The position numbers and the translations under genes were made by a program. A stretch of 44,537 bases of DNA, from contig NZ_CAMQAY010000010.1 in assembly GCF_946998875.1 (NCBI RefSeq), positions 1 through 44,537 on the forward strand, in the 5' to 3' direction. Positions 1-7,563 of the stretch are shown piece by piece. The notes beneath the pieces are model-generated. The model saw only the letters and a program-made list of their open reading frames with translations. It ran no database searches and was not told the origin of the DNA. Origin of the DNA: an uncultured Peptoniphilus sp. GTDB lineage: Bacteria > Bacillota > Clostridia > Tissierellales > Peptoniphilaceae. Position 1 is the stretch's first letter. Each line of letters begins with the position of its first letter.

Positions 1-1895
1 ATGAGGACCTTGTCGCCAGATTTTTGCAAGTCATCAATTTTTTTATTTTTTTCATCTGGAAGTAGACCTGCAAAAGTTTCGTCCACGCCAATTTCATTTG
101 CAATGGCTTCTGCTGTCTTTTTGTTGTCACCAGTAAGCATTATTATTTTTTTGCCCATGGCTTTTAAAAGGGCAATGGCATCTTTGGAGCTTTCCTTTGG
201 AAGGTCCTTTACAGAAATTATTCCTATGACCCCACTTTCACCAGCAAAGTACATGGAAGTTTTGCCCTCTCCTGCAAGTTTCTCTGCCTTCTTTTCATAA
301 CCCCTTAGGTTAATTTTTTCCTCTTCCATAAATTCTTTATTGCCGGCAAAATATTTTTTTCCATCTAAGTCTGCACTTAGACCTCTGCCGCTAACTGAAT
401 CAAAGTTGTTTACTTCAGAAATTTTTATATTTTTTTCATCAGCATAATTTAAAATCGCAGTTGCCAGTGGATGCTGTGAGTTTTTTTCAATTGATGCTGC
501 AATTTTTAAAAATTCATCTTGGTCTAAGTCTGTAACTATGTCTGTAAGCTTTGGCTTGCCCTCAGTAATTGTGCCAGTCTTATCCATAACAATGGCATCA
601 ATCTTGTGAAGATTTTCCAAAACTTCTGCATTCTTAAAGAGGAGTCCAAAGTCTGCACTCTTTCCCGTTGCCACCATAATGGAAACTGGTGTTGCCAGTC
701 CAAGGGCACAAGGACAAGAGATTACGAGGACAGAAATTGCAAAGTTAAGAGCACTTTCAAAGCCATAGCCAAGGCTTGTCCAAACTATAAAAGTTAGGGC
801 AGAAATAATTAAAACTGCTGGCACAAAAATGCCTGCGATTTTATCTGCCAATTTTGCAATGGGAGCCTTGGACTGGTTGGCCTCGTCCACTAATTTTATA
901 ATTTGAGAAATTGTTGTGTCCTCGCCAACTTTTTCTGCTATGAATTTAAAGGACCCTGTTGTGTTAATAGAGGCAGATATAACCCTGTCGCCTACTGACT
1001 TTGAAACTGGAATAGATTCTCCAGTTACTGCAGATTCATCAAGGGAAGATGTGCCCTCAATAATTTTTCCGTCAACTGCAACAGCTTCTCCTGGCCTTAC
1101 CATTATGACATCGCCGACTCTCACATCTTCAATATTTTTTTGAACTTCTTCATTATTTTTTATAACTGTAGCCCTTTTTGGCGCAAGATCCATTAACTTG
1201 GAAAGGGAAGACCTAGTCTTATTTTTAGATTTTTCTTCAAGATATTTTCCAAGAGTTATTAGGGTCAAAATCATAGCAGAAGATTCGAAGTACAAATTTT
1301 TTCTGTATACATCAACTAAGTCCAGGTCACCATGACCAAAGCCATAGGCCATCATATAAATGGCAAAAATTCCATAGATAAGAGCTGCTGCAGAGCCTAT
1401 GGCAACTAGAGAGTCCATGTTGGGCGCCCTATTTTTAAGTCCCTTAAAACCTGAGAGGTAAAAGTCTCTATTTATATAGACTACTGGTAGTGCCAAGAGA
1501 AATTGTGTGAAGGCAAAAATTATTGCCCCTTCTCTTCCGTGAAAAATCTCTGGAGTTGGAAGGTGGACCATGTGACCCATGGCAACATACATGAGAATAA
1601 GCATAAAAACTAGAGAAGACACAAGTCTATTTTTTAAATGACCTTCTCTGTCATCTTCTTTTTTATTTTCCCCTGTAACTTTTTCGCCAGATACCTTGGC
1701 ACCGTAGCCAATTTTTTCCACTGCACTAATTATTTTATTGTCATTAACTTTATTTTCATCGTAAGATACTTTCATTGAGTTGGTCATGAGATTTACATTT
1801 GCATCACTTACGCCATCAAGCTTTTTTACAGCCTTTGTGACATTGGCGACGCAAGATGCACATGTCATGCCACTTACATCAAATTTTTTCTCCAT
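1..1895 (-). CDS. copA: Copper-translocating P-type ATPase, C-terminus cut by window edge
   Basis: Heavy-metal P1B-type ATPase that exports Cu+ across the cytoplasmic membrane. Reading from the ATG at 1893-1895, it opens with one heavy-metal-associated domain carrying GMTCASC (residues about 9-15). Membrane helices follow, then the actuator-domain TGES motif, the transmembrane CPC motif (ISCPCALG) that binds the metal, the phosphorylated Asp in DKTGT, and the SQHP motif of the nucleotide-binding domain. The reading frame is open to base 1, just before the expected GDGIND hinge, so roughly the last 100 residues lie outside the window. The start is supported by GGAGGTAAT immediately upstream. 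The promoter and a CsoR-like operator are annotated separately. It may be the only gene of its transcript visible here; csoR or copZ partners are not in the window. Specificity for copper rather than silver rests on CPC plus the operator. Confidence 0.95.
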   Translation of the reverse strand, partial: MEKKFDVSGMTCASCVANVTKAVKKLDGVSDANVNLMTNSMKVSYDENKVNDNKIISAVEKIGYGAKVSGEKVTGENKKEDDREGHLKNRLVSSLVFMLILMYVAMGHMVHLPTPEIFHGREGAIIFAFTQFLLALPVVYINRDFYLSGFKGLKNRAPNMDSLVAIGSAAALIYGIFAIYMMAYGFGHGDLDLVDVYRKNLYFESSAMILTLITLGKYLEEKSKNKTRSSLSKLMDLAPKRATVIKNNEEVQKNIEDVRVGDVIMVRPGEAVAVDGKIIEGTSSLDESAVTGESIPVSKSVGDRVISASINTTGSFKFIAEKVGEDTTISQIIKLVDEANQSKAPIAKLADKIAGIFVPAVLIISALTFIVWTSLGYGFESALNFAISVLVISCPCALGLATPVSIMVATGKSADFGLLFKNAEVLENLHKIDAIVMDKTGTITEGKPKLTDIVTDLDQDEFLKIAASIEKNSQHPLATAILNYADEKNIKISEVNNFDSVSGRGLSADLDGKKYFAGNKEFMEEEKINLRGYEKKAEKLAGEGKTSMYFAGESGVIGIISVKDLPKESSKDAIALLKAMGKKIIMLTGDNKKTAEAIANEIGVDETFAGLLPDEKNKKIDDLQKSGDKVL

Positions 1896-1904
1896 ATTAC
1901 CTCC

Positions 1905-1923
1905 TATACCCCCTGGGGGGTGT
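1905..1923 (-). promoter_or_regulatory. CsoR-like copper operator in the copA leader
   Basis: A GC-rich dyad in otherwise AT-rich DNA: C5 (1909-1913), T, G6 (1915-1920), flanked by TATA and TGT. CsoR-family Cu(I) repressors bind sites of the ATACCC...GGGGTAT type, which this resembles. It lies between the predicted transcription start and the copA ribosome site, where a bound repressor would block transcription. CsoR itself is not in the window, so the regulator is inferred. Confidence 0.65.
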
Positions 1924-1933
1924 TCCTTTTATT

Positions 1934-1962
1934 ATAATAACACTTAAAATAATTTTTTACAA
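1934..1962 (-). promoter_or_regulatory. copA promoter
   Basis: On the minus strand, TTGTAA (1957-1962) and TATTAT (1934-1939) are separated by 17 bp. An alternative -10, TATAAT, sits at 1931-1936 with a 20-bp spacer. The predicted start near 1927 falls right beside the CsoR-like dyad. Confidence 0.5.
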
Positions 1963-1980
1963 GTATATGATAATAATTAC

Positions 1981-2007
1981 TAAAAAAAGAGCAGTCATTG
2001 CTGCTCT
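1981..2007 (-). terminator. Rho-independent terminator of the Fic gene
   Basis: On the minus strand, a 7-bp stem AGAGCAG/CTGCTCT (1988-1994 with 2001-2007, loop of 6) is followed by a run of seven T (1982-1988). It begins 3 bp after the Fic stop codon and separates that gene from copA. Confidence 0.85.
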
Positions 2008-2009
2008 AA

Positions 2010-3056
2010 TCAATTAATTTTTGTATAATAAGTTGCCCTTCCACTTCCATGTCTCTCTATAATATTTTTATCCACTAATTCTTTTAGCGAATTTTCCACT
2101 GATGCCCTGCTAATTCCAGGCGTTAGCTCCATTATTTCACTTTTTGTGAACTTGCCAATTTTTTTGTCTATGGCAATTTTAACTTGGTCAATGGCAGAAA
2201 GTTTCGTGTCAAAAATATTAACTCTGTCCTCAAAATCTCTATAGGCGGCAAGGATTATTGCCAGAATATATTTTATGAAAGGAGTTGGATCTTCTGTATT
2301 TTCTTGCCAAGCTAGTCCACTTTTTTCTAAAGCTTGATAATAATTTCCCTTGGTTTTTTCTATCTTTTCTTCAAGACTTATATATCTTCCCACAACATAA
2401 CCCAACTTATATAAAAGTAAAGTGGTTAAAAGTCTTGACATCCTGCCATTTCCATCGTTAAATGGGTGAATACACAAAAAATCGTGAATAAAAATAGGAA
2501 TTAATACTAGAGGATTTACTTCTCTTTTGTCGATTTCTCTATTGTATTCTTGGCAAATTTTTTCTATGGCAGGAGGAGTTTCAAAGGGGGGAAGAGGCGT
2601 AAATCTTACAAAAGTTTCTCCATTTTCCTTCGTCTCTTGAATATAATTTTGAGTGTTTTTAAATTTCCCTCCAATAGATTTGTTTGAATATTTGTAGAGG
2701 TCTCTGTGAAGTTGTAAAATAATTTTTGAATTAATTGGAATGTAATCGTAGGACTCGTGAATCGTGGAAAGAACTTCTCTGTAACCAAGAATTTCTTCTT
2801 CATCTCGATTTCTTGGAGCAACTTTTTTCATGACAAGGTCCTTTATCCTTGAATCTGTGGTCCTTATTCCTTCAATCTCGTTGGAACTTTGTGTGCTTTG
2901 AATTATGGCAAGCTCTACAAGATTATCTAAAACTTTTGGCTTTTGGCTCAAAAAAAGCTCTTGCCTTCCCTTGTATTCGCTTATTTCTGAAATGTAATTT
3001 AATATTTCAGCGTCCCACTTTTTTTCTTTTAATTTACTATAATCAAATTTTCGCAT
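2010..3056 (-). CDS. Fic/DOC family protein with N-terminal inhibitory helix and C-terminal winged helix
   Basis: Fic proteins transfer AMP or related groups onto target proteins. The core motif HPFNDGNGR begins at His197 and matches the canonical HPFx(D/E)GNGR. An inhibitory helix motif SxxxEG (SSNEIEG, Glu62) lies on the N-terminal side, so this is a self-restrained class II Fic protein. The last 60 or so residues read as a winged-helix DNA-binding domain (ISRASVENSLKELV...). The longer open frame reaches 3188, but the ATG at 3054-3056 has AAAGGAG 7 bp upstream and gives a normal 348-residue protein. The gene stands alone, with its own promoter and terminator. Direct repeats cover and precede the promoter and may be bound by the protein's own winged helix (inference). 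No antitoxin gene is adjacent, as expected when inhibition is in cis. The target is unknown. Confidence 0.92.
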   Translation of the reverse strand: MRKFDYSKLKEKKWDAEILNYISEISEYKGRQELFLSQKPKVLDNLVELAIIQSTQSSNEIEGIRTTDSRIKDLVMKKVAPRNRDEEEILGYREVLSTIHESYDYIPINSKIILQLHRDLYKYSNKSIGGKFKNTQNYIQETKENGETFVRFTPLPPFETPPAIEKICQEYNREIDKREVNPLVLIPIFIHDFLCIHPFNDGNGRMSRLLTTLLLYKLGYVVGRYISLEEKIEKTKGNYYQALEKSGLAWQENTEDPTPFIKYILAIILAAYRDFEDRVNIFDTKLSAIDQVKIAIDKKIGKFTKSEIMELTPGISRASVENSLKELVDKNIIERHGSGRATYYTKIN

Positions 3057-3077
3057 AAAAACTCCTTTATCTCCTAA

Positions 3078-3119
3078 ATTATAGCATCTTTTAGGTGATA
3101 AATCTATTTTTAGGTGATA
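3078..3119 (-). promoter_or_regulatory. Fic gene promoter with paired AGGTGATA repeats
   Basis: A -10 TATAAT lies at 3078-3083 (minus strand). There is no good -35. Instead, two copies of TTTAGGTGATA (plus-strand reading; the AGGTGATA cores start at 3093 and 3112, 19 bp apart) occupy the spacer and the region just upstream of the -35 position. This layout fits a repressor operator. Confidence 0.5.
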
Positions 3120-3148
3120 CTTTTCAAGGGAACAATAAAAAGACCAAC

Positions 3149-3182
3149 GGAATGATATAAAGTCGTCCTCGGAATGATATAA
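3149..3182. repeat. Direct repeat GGAATGATATAA x2
   Basis: GGAATGATATAA occurs at 3149-3160 and 3171-3182 (22-bp period, about two helical turns), 30-60 bp upstream of the AGGTGATA pair in front of the Fic gene. A short tandem arrangement in non-coding DNA suggests a protein-binding site. What binds it is unknown. Confidence 0.5.
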
Positions 3183-3196
3183 GATCATTTAAGGAC

Positions 3197-3224
3197 AAAA
3201 AAAGGTCTAGCTAAAAGCTAAACC
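3197..3224 (-). terminator. Terminator of the aldolase-RIC operon
   Basis: A 9-bp stem (3204-3212 with 3216-3224, one G.U pair, loop of 3) is followed on the minus strand by seven T (3197-3203), about 25 bp after the RIC stop codon. Confidence 0.8.
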
Positions 3225-3248
3225 ATTAAAATTTATTAAATTATAAAA

Positions 3249-3884
3249 TTACATCTTAAATAAAATTTCATTTTCAATGTAAATATGTCTTCTCATGTCC
3301 TCGTCAAGTTCGCCCATGAGTTTATTTAGTTCCTTGACTTCAGGCTCTTCTGCCTTCATCTTGTAGTCGCGAGTTAAATATTTTATTCTGTCAAAAAGTC
3401 CAATAGTCTTTTCGTGCTCTGCAAGGAGATTTTCGAAGTCAACATCTTTTCCTGCCAAGGCATCCTTAAATTCAAACTCTTCTTCGCTGGAGAAGTGGGA
3501 AACAAGTTCTGCCTTAATTAATAAAAGGACTTCGTAAATTACAAAGAGTTGTTCTCCCCTCTCTCTGTAATATTTTTTTATTGCTCCCCTAAAAATTTCA
3601 TCGATTTTTTCCGTTGTTGCCAGTTCATAAGGGTGAATTTCATCTACAATGTAATTTATGAGTTCTTCCTTATTCATCTTTCTAACCCTGTCCATGTCCT
3701 TAAAGTCAGTCTGGCCCTCAACTCTTTTTATAAAGGCGTCACAATTTTCACCAAGAGATTTTAGGGCATCTTCCAAGCTTTCCATGGCTATAAAATCATA
3801 TTCTCCTCCAAGCTTTTTGATTTCCTGTAAAACTTTTGGATTTTCCATTACTGCAGCTTCAACTGTCATATTTCTTTCTAACAT
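3249..3884 (-). CDS. RIC-family (ScdA/YtfE-like) di-iron protein, iron-sulfur cluster repair
   Basis: RIC proteins use a hemerythrin-like di-iron centre to help repair Fe-S clusters after nitrosative or oxidative damage. The expected ligand set is visible: His84, His130 with Glu134 (HFSSE), His157, and His200 with Glu204 (HIYIENEILF). Length (211 aa) is typical. The first 45 residues align with the ScdA_N/DUF542-like leader, but where the family usually has a CC pair this protein reads LGGEYDF (25-31), and the only Cys is Cys48. The ATG at 3884 has GGAGGAATT upstream. The gene starts 8 bp after the aldolase stop codon and so is probably co-transcribed with it. The family call is firm. The loss of the Cys pair may mean the N-terminal domain has lost its partner or metal function. 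Confidence 0.85.
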   Translation of the reverse strand: MLERNMTVEAAVMENPKVLQEIKKLGGEYDFIAMESLEDALKSLGENCDAFIKRVEGQTDFKDMDRVRKMNKEELINYIVDEIHPYELATTEKIDEIFRGAIKKYYRERGEQLFVIYEVLLLIKAELVSHFSSEEEFEFKDALAGKDVDFENLLAEHEKTIGLFDRIKYLTRDYKMKAEEPEVKELNKLMGELDEDMRRHIYIENEILFKM

Positions 3885-3892
3885 AATTCCTC

Positions 3893-4891
3893 CTATTTTT
3901 TAAGAGAATTTAAAAACCCTCTTACATCTTCTTCACTAGTTCTATAATTTGTCACAAGTCTTATTATTGACTCTTTCACATTATCTATTTCAAAAATATT
4001 TTCTTCTTTTAATTTTTCAATTTCCTCTGGATTTGACTTAATAAAAATTTGGTTGGACTCACCAAAAAGTGGCTCTCTATTCATTTTCTTTAGTCCATGA
4101 ACAAGAAGTCTTGACATCTCATAGGCTCTCTTGGCATTTTTATAATATAAGCCATCTTGGAATAAGACCTTAAAAGATAGACCAATCAAGAAGGACTTTG
4201 CCATCATGGCTCCTCTTTGCTTTAGATAATATCTGAAGTCTTTTTTCAAATTTTCATCTAAAATAACTAGGGCTTCGCCAAAAATTGCCCCGTTTTTTGT
4301 GCCGCCAACGGAAAAAATGTGGGAATACTTGGCATAGTCAGATAATTTTGTATTATTTGCAGCCATGGCGTGAGCAATTCTCGCACCGTCAATGTATAAG
4401 TATAAGCCTTCTTCGGTGCAAGTTTCATAAATTTCTCTAATTTCATCAAGAGAGTAAACTGTGCCAACTTCTGTAGTTTGTGAAATGTAGACAACTTTTA
4501 TCTTTACATCAACTTCGCCAGCTTGATTTTCCACTAAATCTTTTATGTCCCTTGCCCTTAATTTGCCGTCAGAAGTTTTTATTGTCACAACCTTGTGTCC
4601 CGTTGCTTCAATTGAGCCCGTTTCGTGATGAGTTATGTGACCAGTGGATGCAGATAAAACTGCCTCGTAGGGTCTAAGGCCAAAAGTTGTCGCCAAAATA
4701 TTTGTGGCAGTGCCTCCAGAGACAAATTCAATGTCGGCGTCTCTTTCTATTTCCTTTAAAATTAAAACTCTGGCAGAATTTGAAATCTCATCAGTGCCGT
4801 AGCCAGAAATTTTTTCGTCAAAAATTCTATTTATCTCCTCATAAATTTCTCTTGAGCCAAAATCGTTATAATCATTTCTAAAATTATTCAT
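3893..4891 (-). CDS. Low-specificity L-threonine aldolase family (PLP lyase)
   Basis: A fold-type I PLP enzyme of the threonine aldolase/beta-eliminating lyase family, which cleaves L-threonine or allo-threonine to glycine and acetaldehyde. The PLP lysine is Lys199 in SVGGTKNG, and the cofactor Asp is in LYIDGARIAHA. An early SGGTATNI motif and a GHITHHETGSIEA segment are also typical. The open frame extends to a TTG at 4918, but the ATG at 4889-4891 has AGGTGG 6 bp upstream and gives 332 residues, close to the family norm. The promoter overlaps that of the divergent aminotransferase. The RIC gene follows 8 bp downstream. Substrate preference cannot be read from sequence. Confidence 0.9.
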   Translation of the reverse strand: MNNFRNDYNDFGSREIYEEINRIFDEKISGYGTDEISNSARVLILKEIERDADIEFVSGGTATNILATTFGLRPYEAVLSASTGHITHHETGSIEATGHKVVTIKTSDGKLRARDIKDLVENQAGEVDVKIKVVYISQTTEVGTVYSLDEIREIYETCTEEGLYLYIDGARIAHAMAANNTKLSDYAKYSHIFSVGGTKNGAIFGEALVILDENLKKDFRYYLKQRGAMMAKSFLIGLSFKVLFQDGLYYKNAKRAYEMSRLLVHGLKKMNREPLFGESNQIFIKSNPEEIEKLKEENIFEIDNVKESIIRLVTNYRTSEEDVRGFLNSLKK

Positions 4892-4919
4892 AAGCCACCT
4901 CATCCTATTCTTACCCAAT

Positions 4920-4961
4920 ATTATATATTAAATGTAAAAATTTTATCAAATAGGGTACAAT
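4920..4961. promoter_or_regulatory. Overlapping divergent promoters (aldolase / aminotransferase)
   Basis: Minus strand: TTGATA (4944-4949), 18-bp spacer, TATAAT (4920-4925). Plus strand: TGTAAA (4933-4938), 17-bp spacer, TACAAT (4956-4961), then GGAGGTG before the aminotransferase ATG. The two overlap, so the polymerases should compete. Confidence 0.6.
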
Positions 4962-4978
4962 AGGATGGAGGTGTTTTA

Positions 4979-6052
4979 ATGAACAGTCATGGTGCAAATG
5001 TTTTTGAAATTGCAAAAAATAAGGGCATTGAAATAAAGGACATTAGAGATTTTTCATCAAATATAAATCCCCTTGGTCCCAGCAAAAAAGCTCTCGACGG
5101 CTTATTAGACAATTTGAATTTACTTTCTAGCTATCCAGATGTAGATTACATAGATTTAAGAAATTCAATTTCAAATTATGTAAATTGTAAAAGGGATAAT
5201 ATAGTCCTCGGACTTGGATCTACAGAAATTTTAAAGGACGCAATAAAATTTTTTGCGCCAAAAGTTTCTATGATATTGTCCCCTTGTTACTCCGAGTACG
5301 AAAATGAACTTAATAAAATAAATTCTGAGATAATTGAATATAATTTAGAAGAAAAAAATGATTTTAAAATTGATTTAGAGGAACTTATAAATACTATTGT
5401 GGAAAAAAGTGTAGACTTTCTAGTTTTTGCAAATCCCAATAATCCCACTGGTACAATTTTAAGTGCAGATGAAATAGAAAAAATTTTAAATGAAACTCAT
5501 GCAAAAATTTTAGTAGATGAAACTTATATTGAGTTCACAGATATGTCCACCTACTCTTCCACAAAACTAATTGATTCCTACAAGAATCTCGCAGTAGTTA
5601 GGGGAACATCAAAATTCTTTGCCCTACCTGGCATAAGGCTTGGCTACGGACTTTCCTCTGATGAGAATTTTTTAAATTACTTTAAAAATAAGGAAGTCCT
5701 TTGGCAAATAAATTCTGTTGCAGAAATTTGCGGCAAGGTCATGTTCTCTGATGAGGATTACCTTAGAGAGGTCTTTGCTTTTATAAGATCAAGGAGAAAT
5801 TACATCTTTAGTGAAATTTCTAAAATAAAAAATTTAAAGCCCCATAAAAGTTTTGGGAATTTTATTTTGATTAAAATTTTAGGTGGACCTAATGCCACAG
5901 AACTTAGAGATAAACTTTTGGAGAAGGGTCTAGTAATTCGCGACTGCAAATCTTTTAAGAATTTAGACCAAAGTTATTTTAGGATTTGTATCTTAGATGA
6001 TGATGCCAATGAAAAACTTTTAGAAAATCTGAAAGAGATTTATAAGAGGTGA
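4979..6052 (+). CDS. Class I/II PLP aminotransferase (HisC / CobD-like)
   Basis: A fold-type I aminotransferase. The N-terminus (HGANVFEIAKNKG...DFSSNINPLGP) resembles the CobD threonine-phosphate decarboxylase/histidinol-phosphate aminotransferase group. ANPNNPTGT, the cofactor Asp (ILVDETYIEF), the Schiff-base lysine Lys212 in RGTSKFF, and the GIRLGY phosphate-binding arginine are all present. Length 357 aa is normal. No cobalamin or histidine genes are adjacent, so neither role is supported by context. It sits opposite the threonine aldolase and 6 bp before a TraB-family gene. A Thr- or Thr-phosphate-related role is possible but is only inference. Confidence 0.85.
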   Translation: MNSHGANVFEIAKNKGIEIKDIRDFSSNINPLGPSKKALDGLLDNLNLLSSYPDVDYIDLRNSISNYVNCKRDNIVLGLGSTEILKDAIKFFAPKVSMILSPCYSEYENELNKINSEIIEYNLEEKNDFKIDLEELINTIVEKSVDFLVFANPNNPTGTILSADEIEKILNETHAKILVDETYIEFTDMSTYSSTKLIDSYKNLAVVRGTSKFFALPGIRLGYGLSSDENFLNYFKNKEVLWQINSVAEICGKVMFSDEDYLREVFAFIRSRRNYIFSEISKIKNLKPHKSFGNFILIKILGGPNATELRDKLLEKGLVIRDCKSFKNLDQSYFRICILDDDANEKLLENLKEIYKR

Positions 6053-6058
6053 ATAATT

Positions 6059-7495
6059 TTGAAGAAAAATAGTAAAATAAAAAAATTTAAAAGAATATTT
6101 TCTAGCTTGCTTCTTGTGCCAACACTTTTATTTCCAAGCTTTGTCTCTGCTGCTGCTCCTGTAGTTACAGAAGTAAAGGCTAACAATATAAAAACTGAAG
6201 AGAAGCAAAATACTTTAGATAAAAAAATAGAGGAAGCTCACGAAGTAAAATCAAAAAAGGATAATTTATCAAAAAATAAAAATCCAATATACAGTTCCTG
6301 GGCGATAAAAGATTTAAACGAAGCACAGTTTATGGGTCTTTACCCTGCAAAAAACTTTTTCGATGGCAAAGATTTTACAAAGCCAGTGACCCTTGATGAC
6401 GCCAAGGCTTGCTACGAACTTGCAAGGGAAAAAATAGAAGATAGAGATCTTGTTACAGGAGGAGATTTCGCCTTTAAAGATTTGACCAGGGCTGAAATTT
6501 TAAATTCAATTTCAAAACTTTTAAATGATGAAAAATTTGAAATGAAAAATTTAAGGGAAGCAAAAATATTTTTGGGCTCAGCTGATGAAAAATATTTAAA
6601 TTCAAAAATTCCTCTCCAAGAGATGATCTCTCTTTACAATCGCGCTGTAAATAAAATTTTGCAAGATGCGGGCAAGGTCTCCAAGGGATTTTTCTACGAA
6701 GTATCCAACAAGGACAACAAAATTTATATGCTGGGCTCCATTCATGTTGGCAAGAGCTCTCTTTATCCCATTGATGAAAATATTATTTCTGCCTTAAAGT
6801 CTTCTGACAAAATTTACATGGAAATAGATGTTACAAATAAAGAAGAAGCAAAAAAGATGAGCGAAAAAATTTATTACAAGGACGGAAAAAATCTAAAAGA
6901 TGATTTGGGCGAAGATTTATACACAAGAGTCTTAAAAATATTTGAAGGCTTTGGCATGAAGGAAGACCAGGTGAAAATTCTAAAGCCTTGGGCAGTTTAT
7001 AACGCCCTATCTTCTGACCCAGCACCTGAATCTCCAAAAGCAAGCTTTGGAGTTGAGTCCTACTTTATGGCACTAAGTCTCTTAAATAAAATCCAAATCG
7101 ACGAGCTTGAATCTATGGAATACCAATCAAATATCCTAGAAAACTTTGACAAGACAGCCTATATAAAGATGATTGAGTCCCTTGCAAGTGAAATCGAAAG
7201 ATATGGCTACAAAAATATAAATTCAGGTCTGGACAAGATGCTTGAGGCTTGGCAAAGTGGTGACAGTCCTAAGATGAAATCAATCTTATCAGCAAAAGGC
7301 GACGAAGCATCAGAAAAATTTAACCAAGCACTTTTAAGCGAAAGAGACAAGGGCATGGCGAAAAAAATTGATGGCTTATTAAAAAAAGATGGCAAAAACA
7401 CTTACTTTATCCTAATAGGTTCAGCCCACCTTGTGCCAGAAAATTCTGTCACAGGAATATTAAAAGACATGGGCTATAAAGTTGTAGAAAAATAA
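6059..7495 (+). CDS. Exported TraB/GumN-family protein with SLH-like leader region
   Basis: Starts at TTG (6059-6061) with AGAGGTG 7 bp upstream, overlapping the end of the aminotransferase. Residues 1-31 are a signal peptide (basic KKNSKIKKFKR, hydrophobic stretch, cleavage near VSAAA). A low-complexity Lys/Glu linker follows, then about 80 residues resembling one or two degenerate S-layer-homology repeats (SSWAIKDLNEAQFMGLYPAK...). Residues about 205-478 form the TraB/PrgY/GumN domain: YMLGSIHVG, an acidic YMEIDV motif, and a C-terminal ILIGSAHLVPENSV. TraB-domain proteins are putative metalloproteases or pheromone-shutdown proteins, and this one should act outside the membrane. It is co-transcribed with the upstream aminotransferase and followed by a terminator. 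The SLH assignment is tentative. Confidence 0.82.
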   Translation: MKKNSKIKKFKRIFSSLLLVPTLLFPSFVSAAAPVVTEVKANNIKTEEKQNTLDKKIEEAHEVKSKKDNLSKNKNPIYSSWAIKDLNEAQFMGLYPAKNFFDGKDFTKPVTLDDAKACYELAREKIEDRDLVTGGDFAFKDLTRAEILNSISKLLNDEKFEMKNLREAKIFLGSADEKYLNSKIPLQEMISLYNRAVNKILQDAGKVSKGFFYEVSNKDNKIYMLGSIHVGKSSLYPIDENIISALKSSDKIYMEIDVTNKEEAKKMSEKIYYKDGKNLKDDLGEDLYTRVLKIFEGFGMKEDQVKILKPWAVYNALSSDPAPESPKASFGVESYFMALSLLNKIQIDELESMEYQSNILENFDKTAYIKMIESLASEIERYGYKNINSGLDKMLEAWQSGDSPKMKSILSAKGDEASEKFNQALLSERDKGMAKKIDGLLKKDGKNTYFILIGSAHLVPENSVTGILKDMGYKVVEK

Positions 7496-7522
7496 AATTT
7501 AAAATAATTGCAAAATTTATAG

Positions 7523-7555
7523 AAAAAGGCGAGGCATAAAACCTCGTCTTTATTA
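7523..7555. terminator. Bidirectional terminator
   Basis: A 7-bp stem GGCGAGG/CCTCGTC (7528-7534 with 7542-7548, one G.U pair) is flanked by A-rich sequence on the left and T-rich on the right. It lies between the convergent TraB-family and cyuA-like genes and can serve both. Confidence 0.8.
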
Positions 7556-7563
7556 TTGCTATT

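Noticed and set aside
606..1143. Two plus-strand open frames within the copper ATPase region
   Set aside because: They are antisense to a well-supported P-type ATPase with all catalytic motifs, and they lack ribosome sites.
2849..3058. 69-residue plus-strand frame over the Fic gene start
   Set aside because: Antisense to the conserved inhibitory-helix segment of Fic, with no ribosome site and no recognisable sequence. Not treated as an antitoxin.
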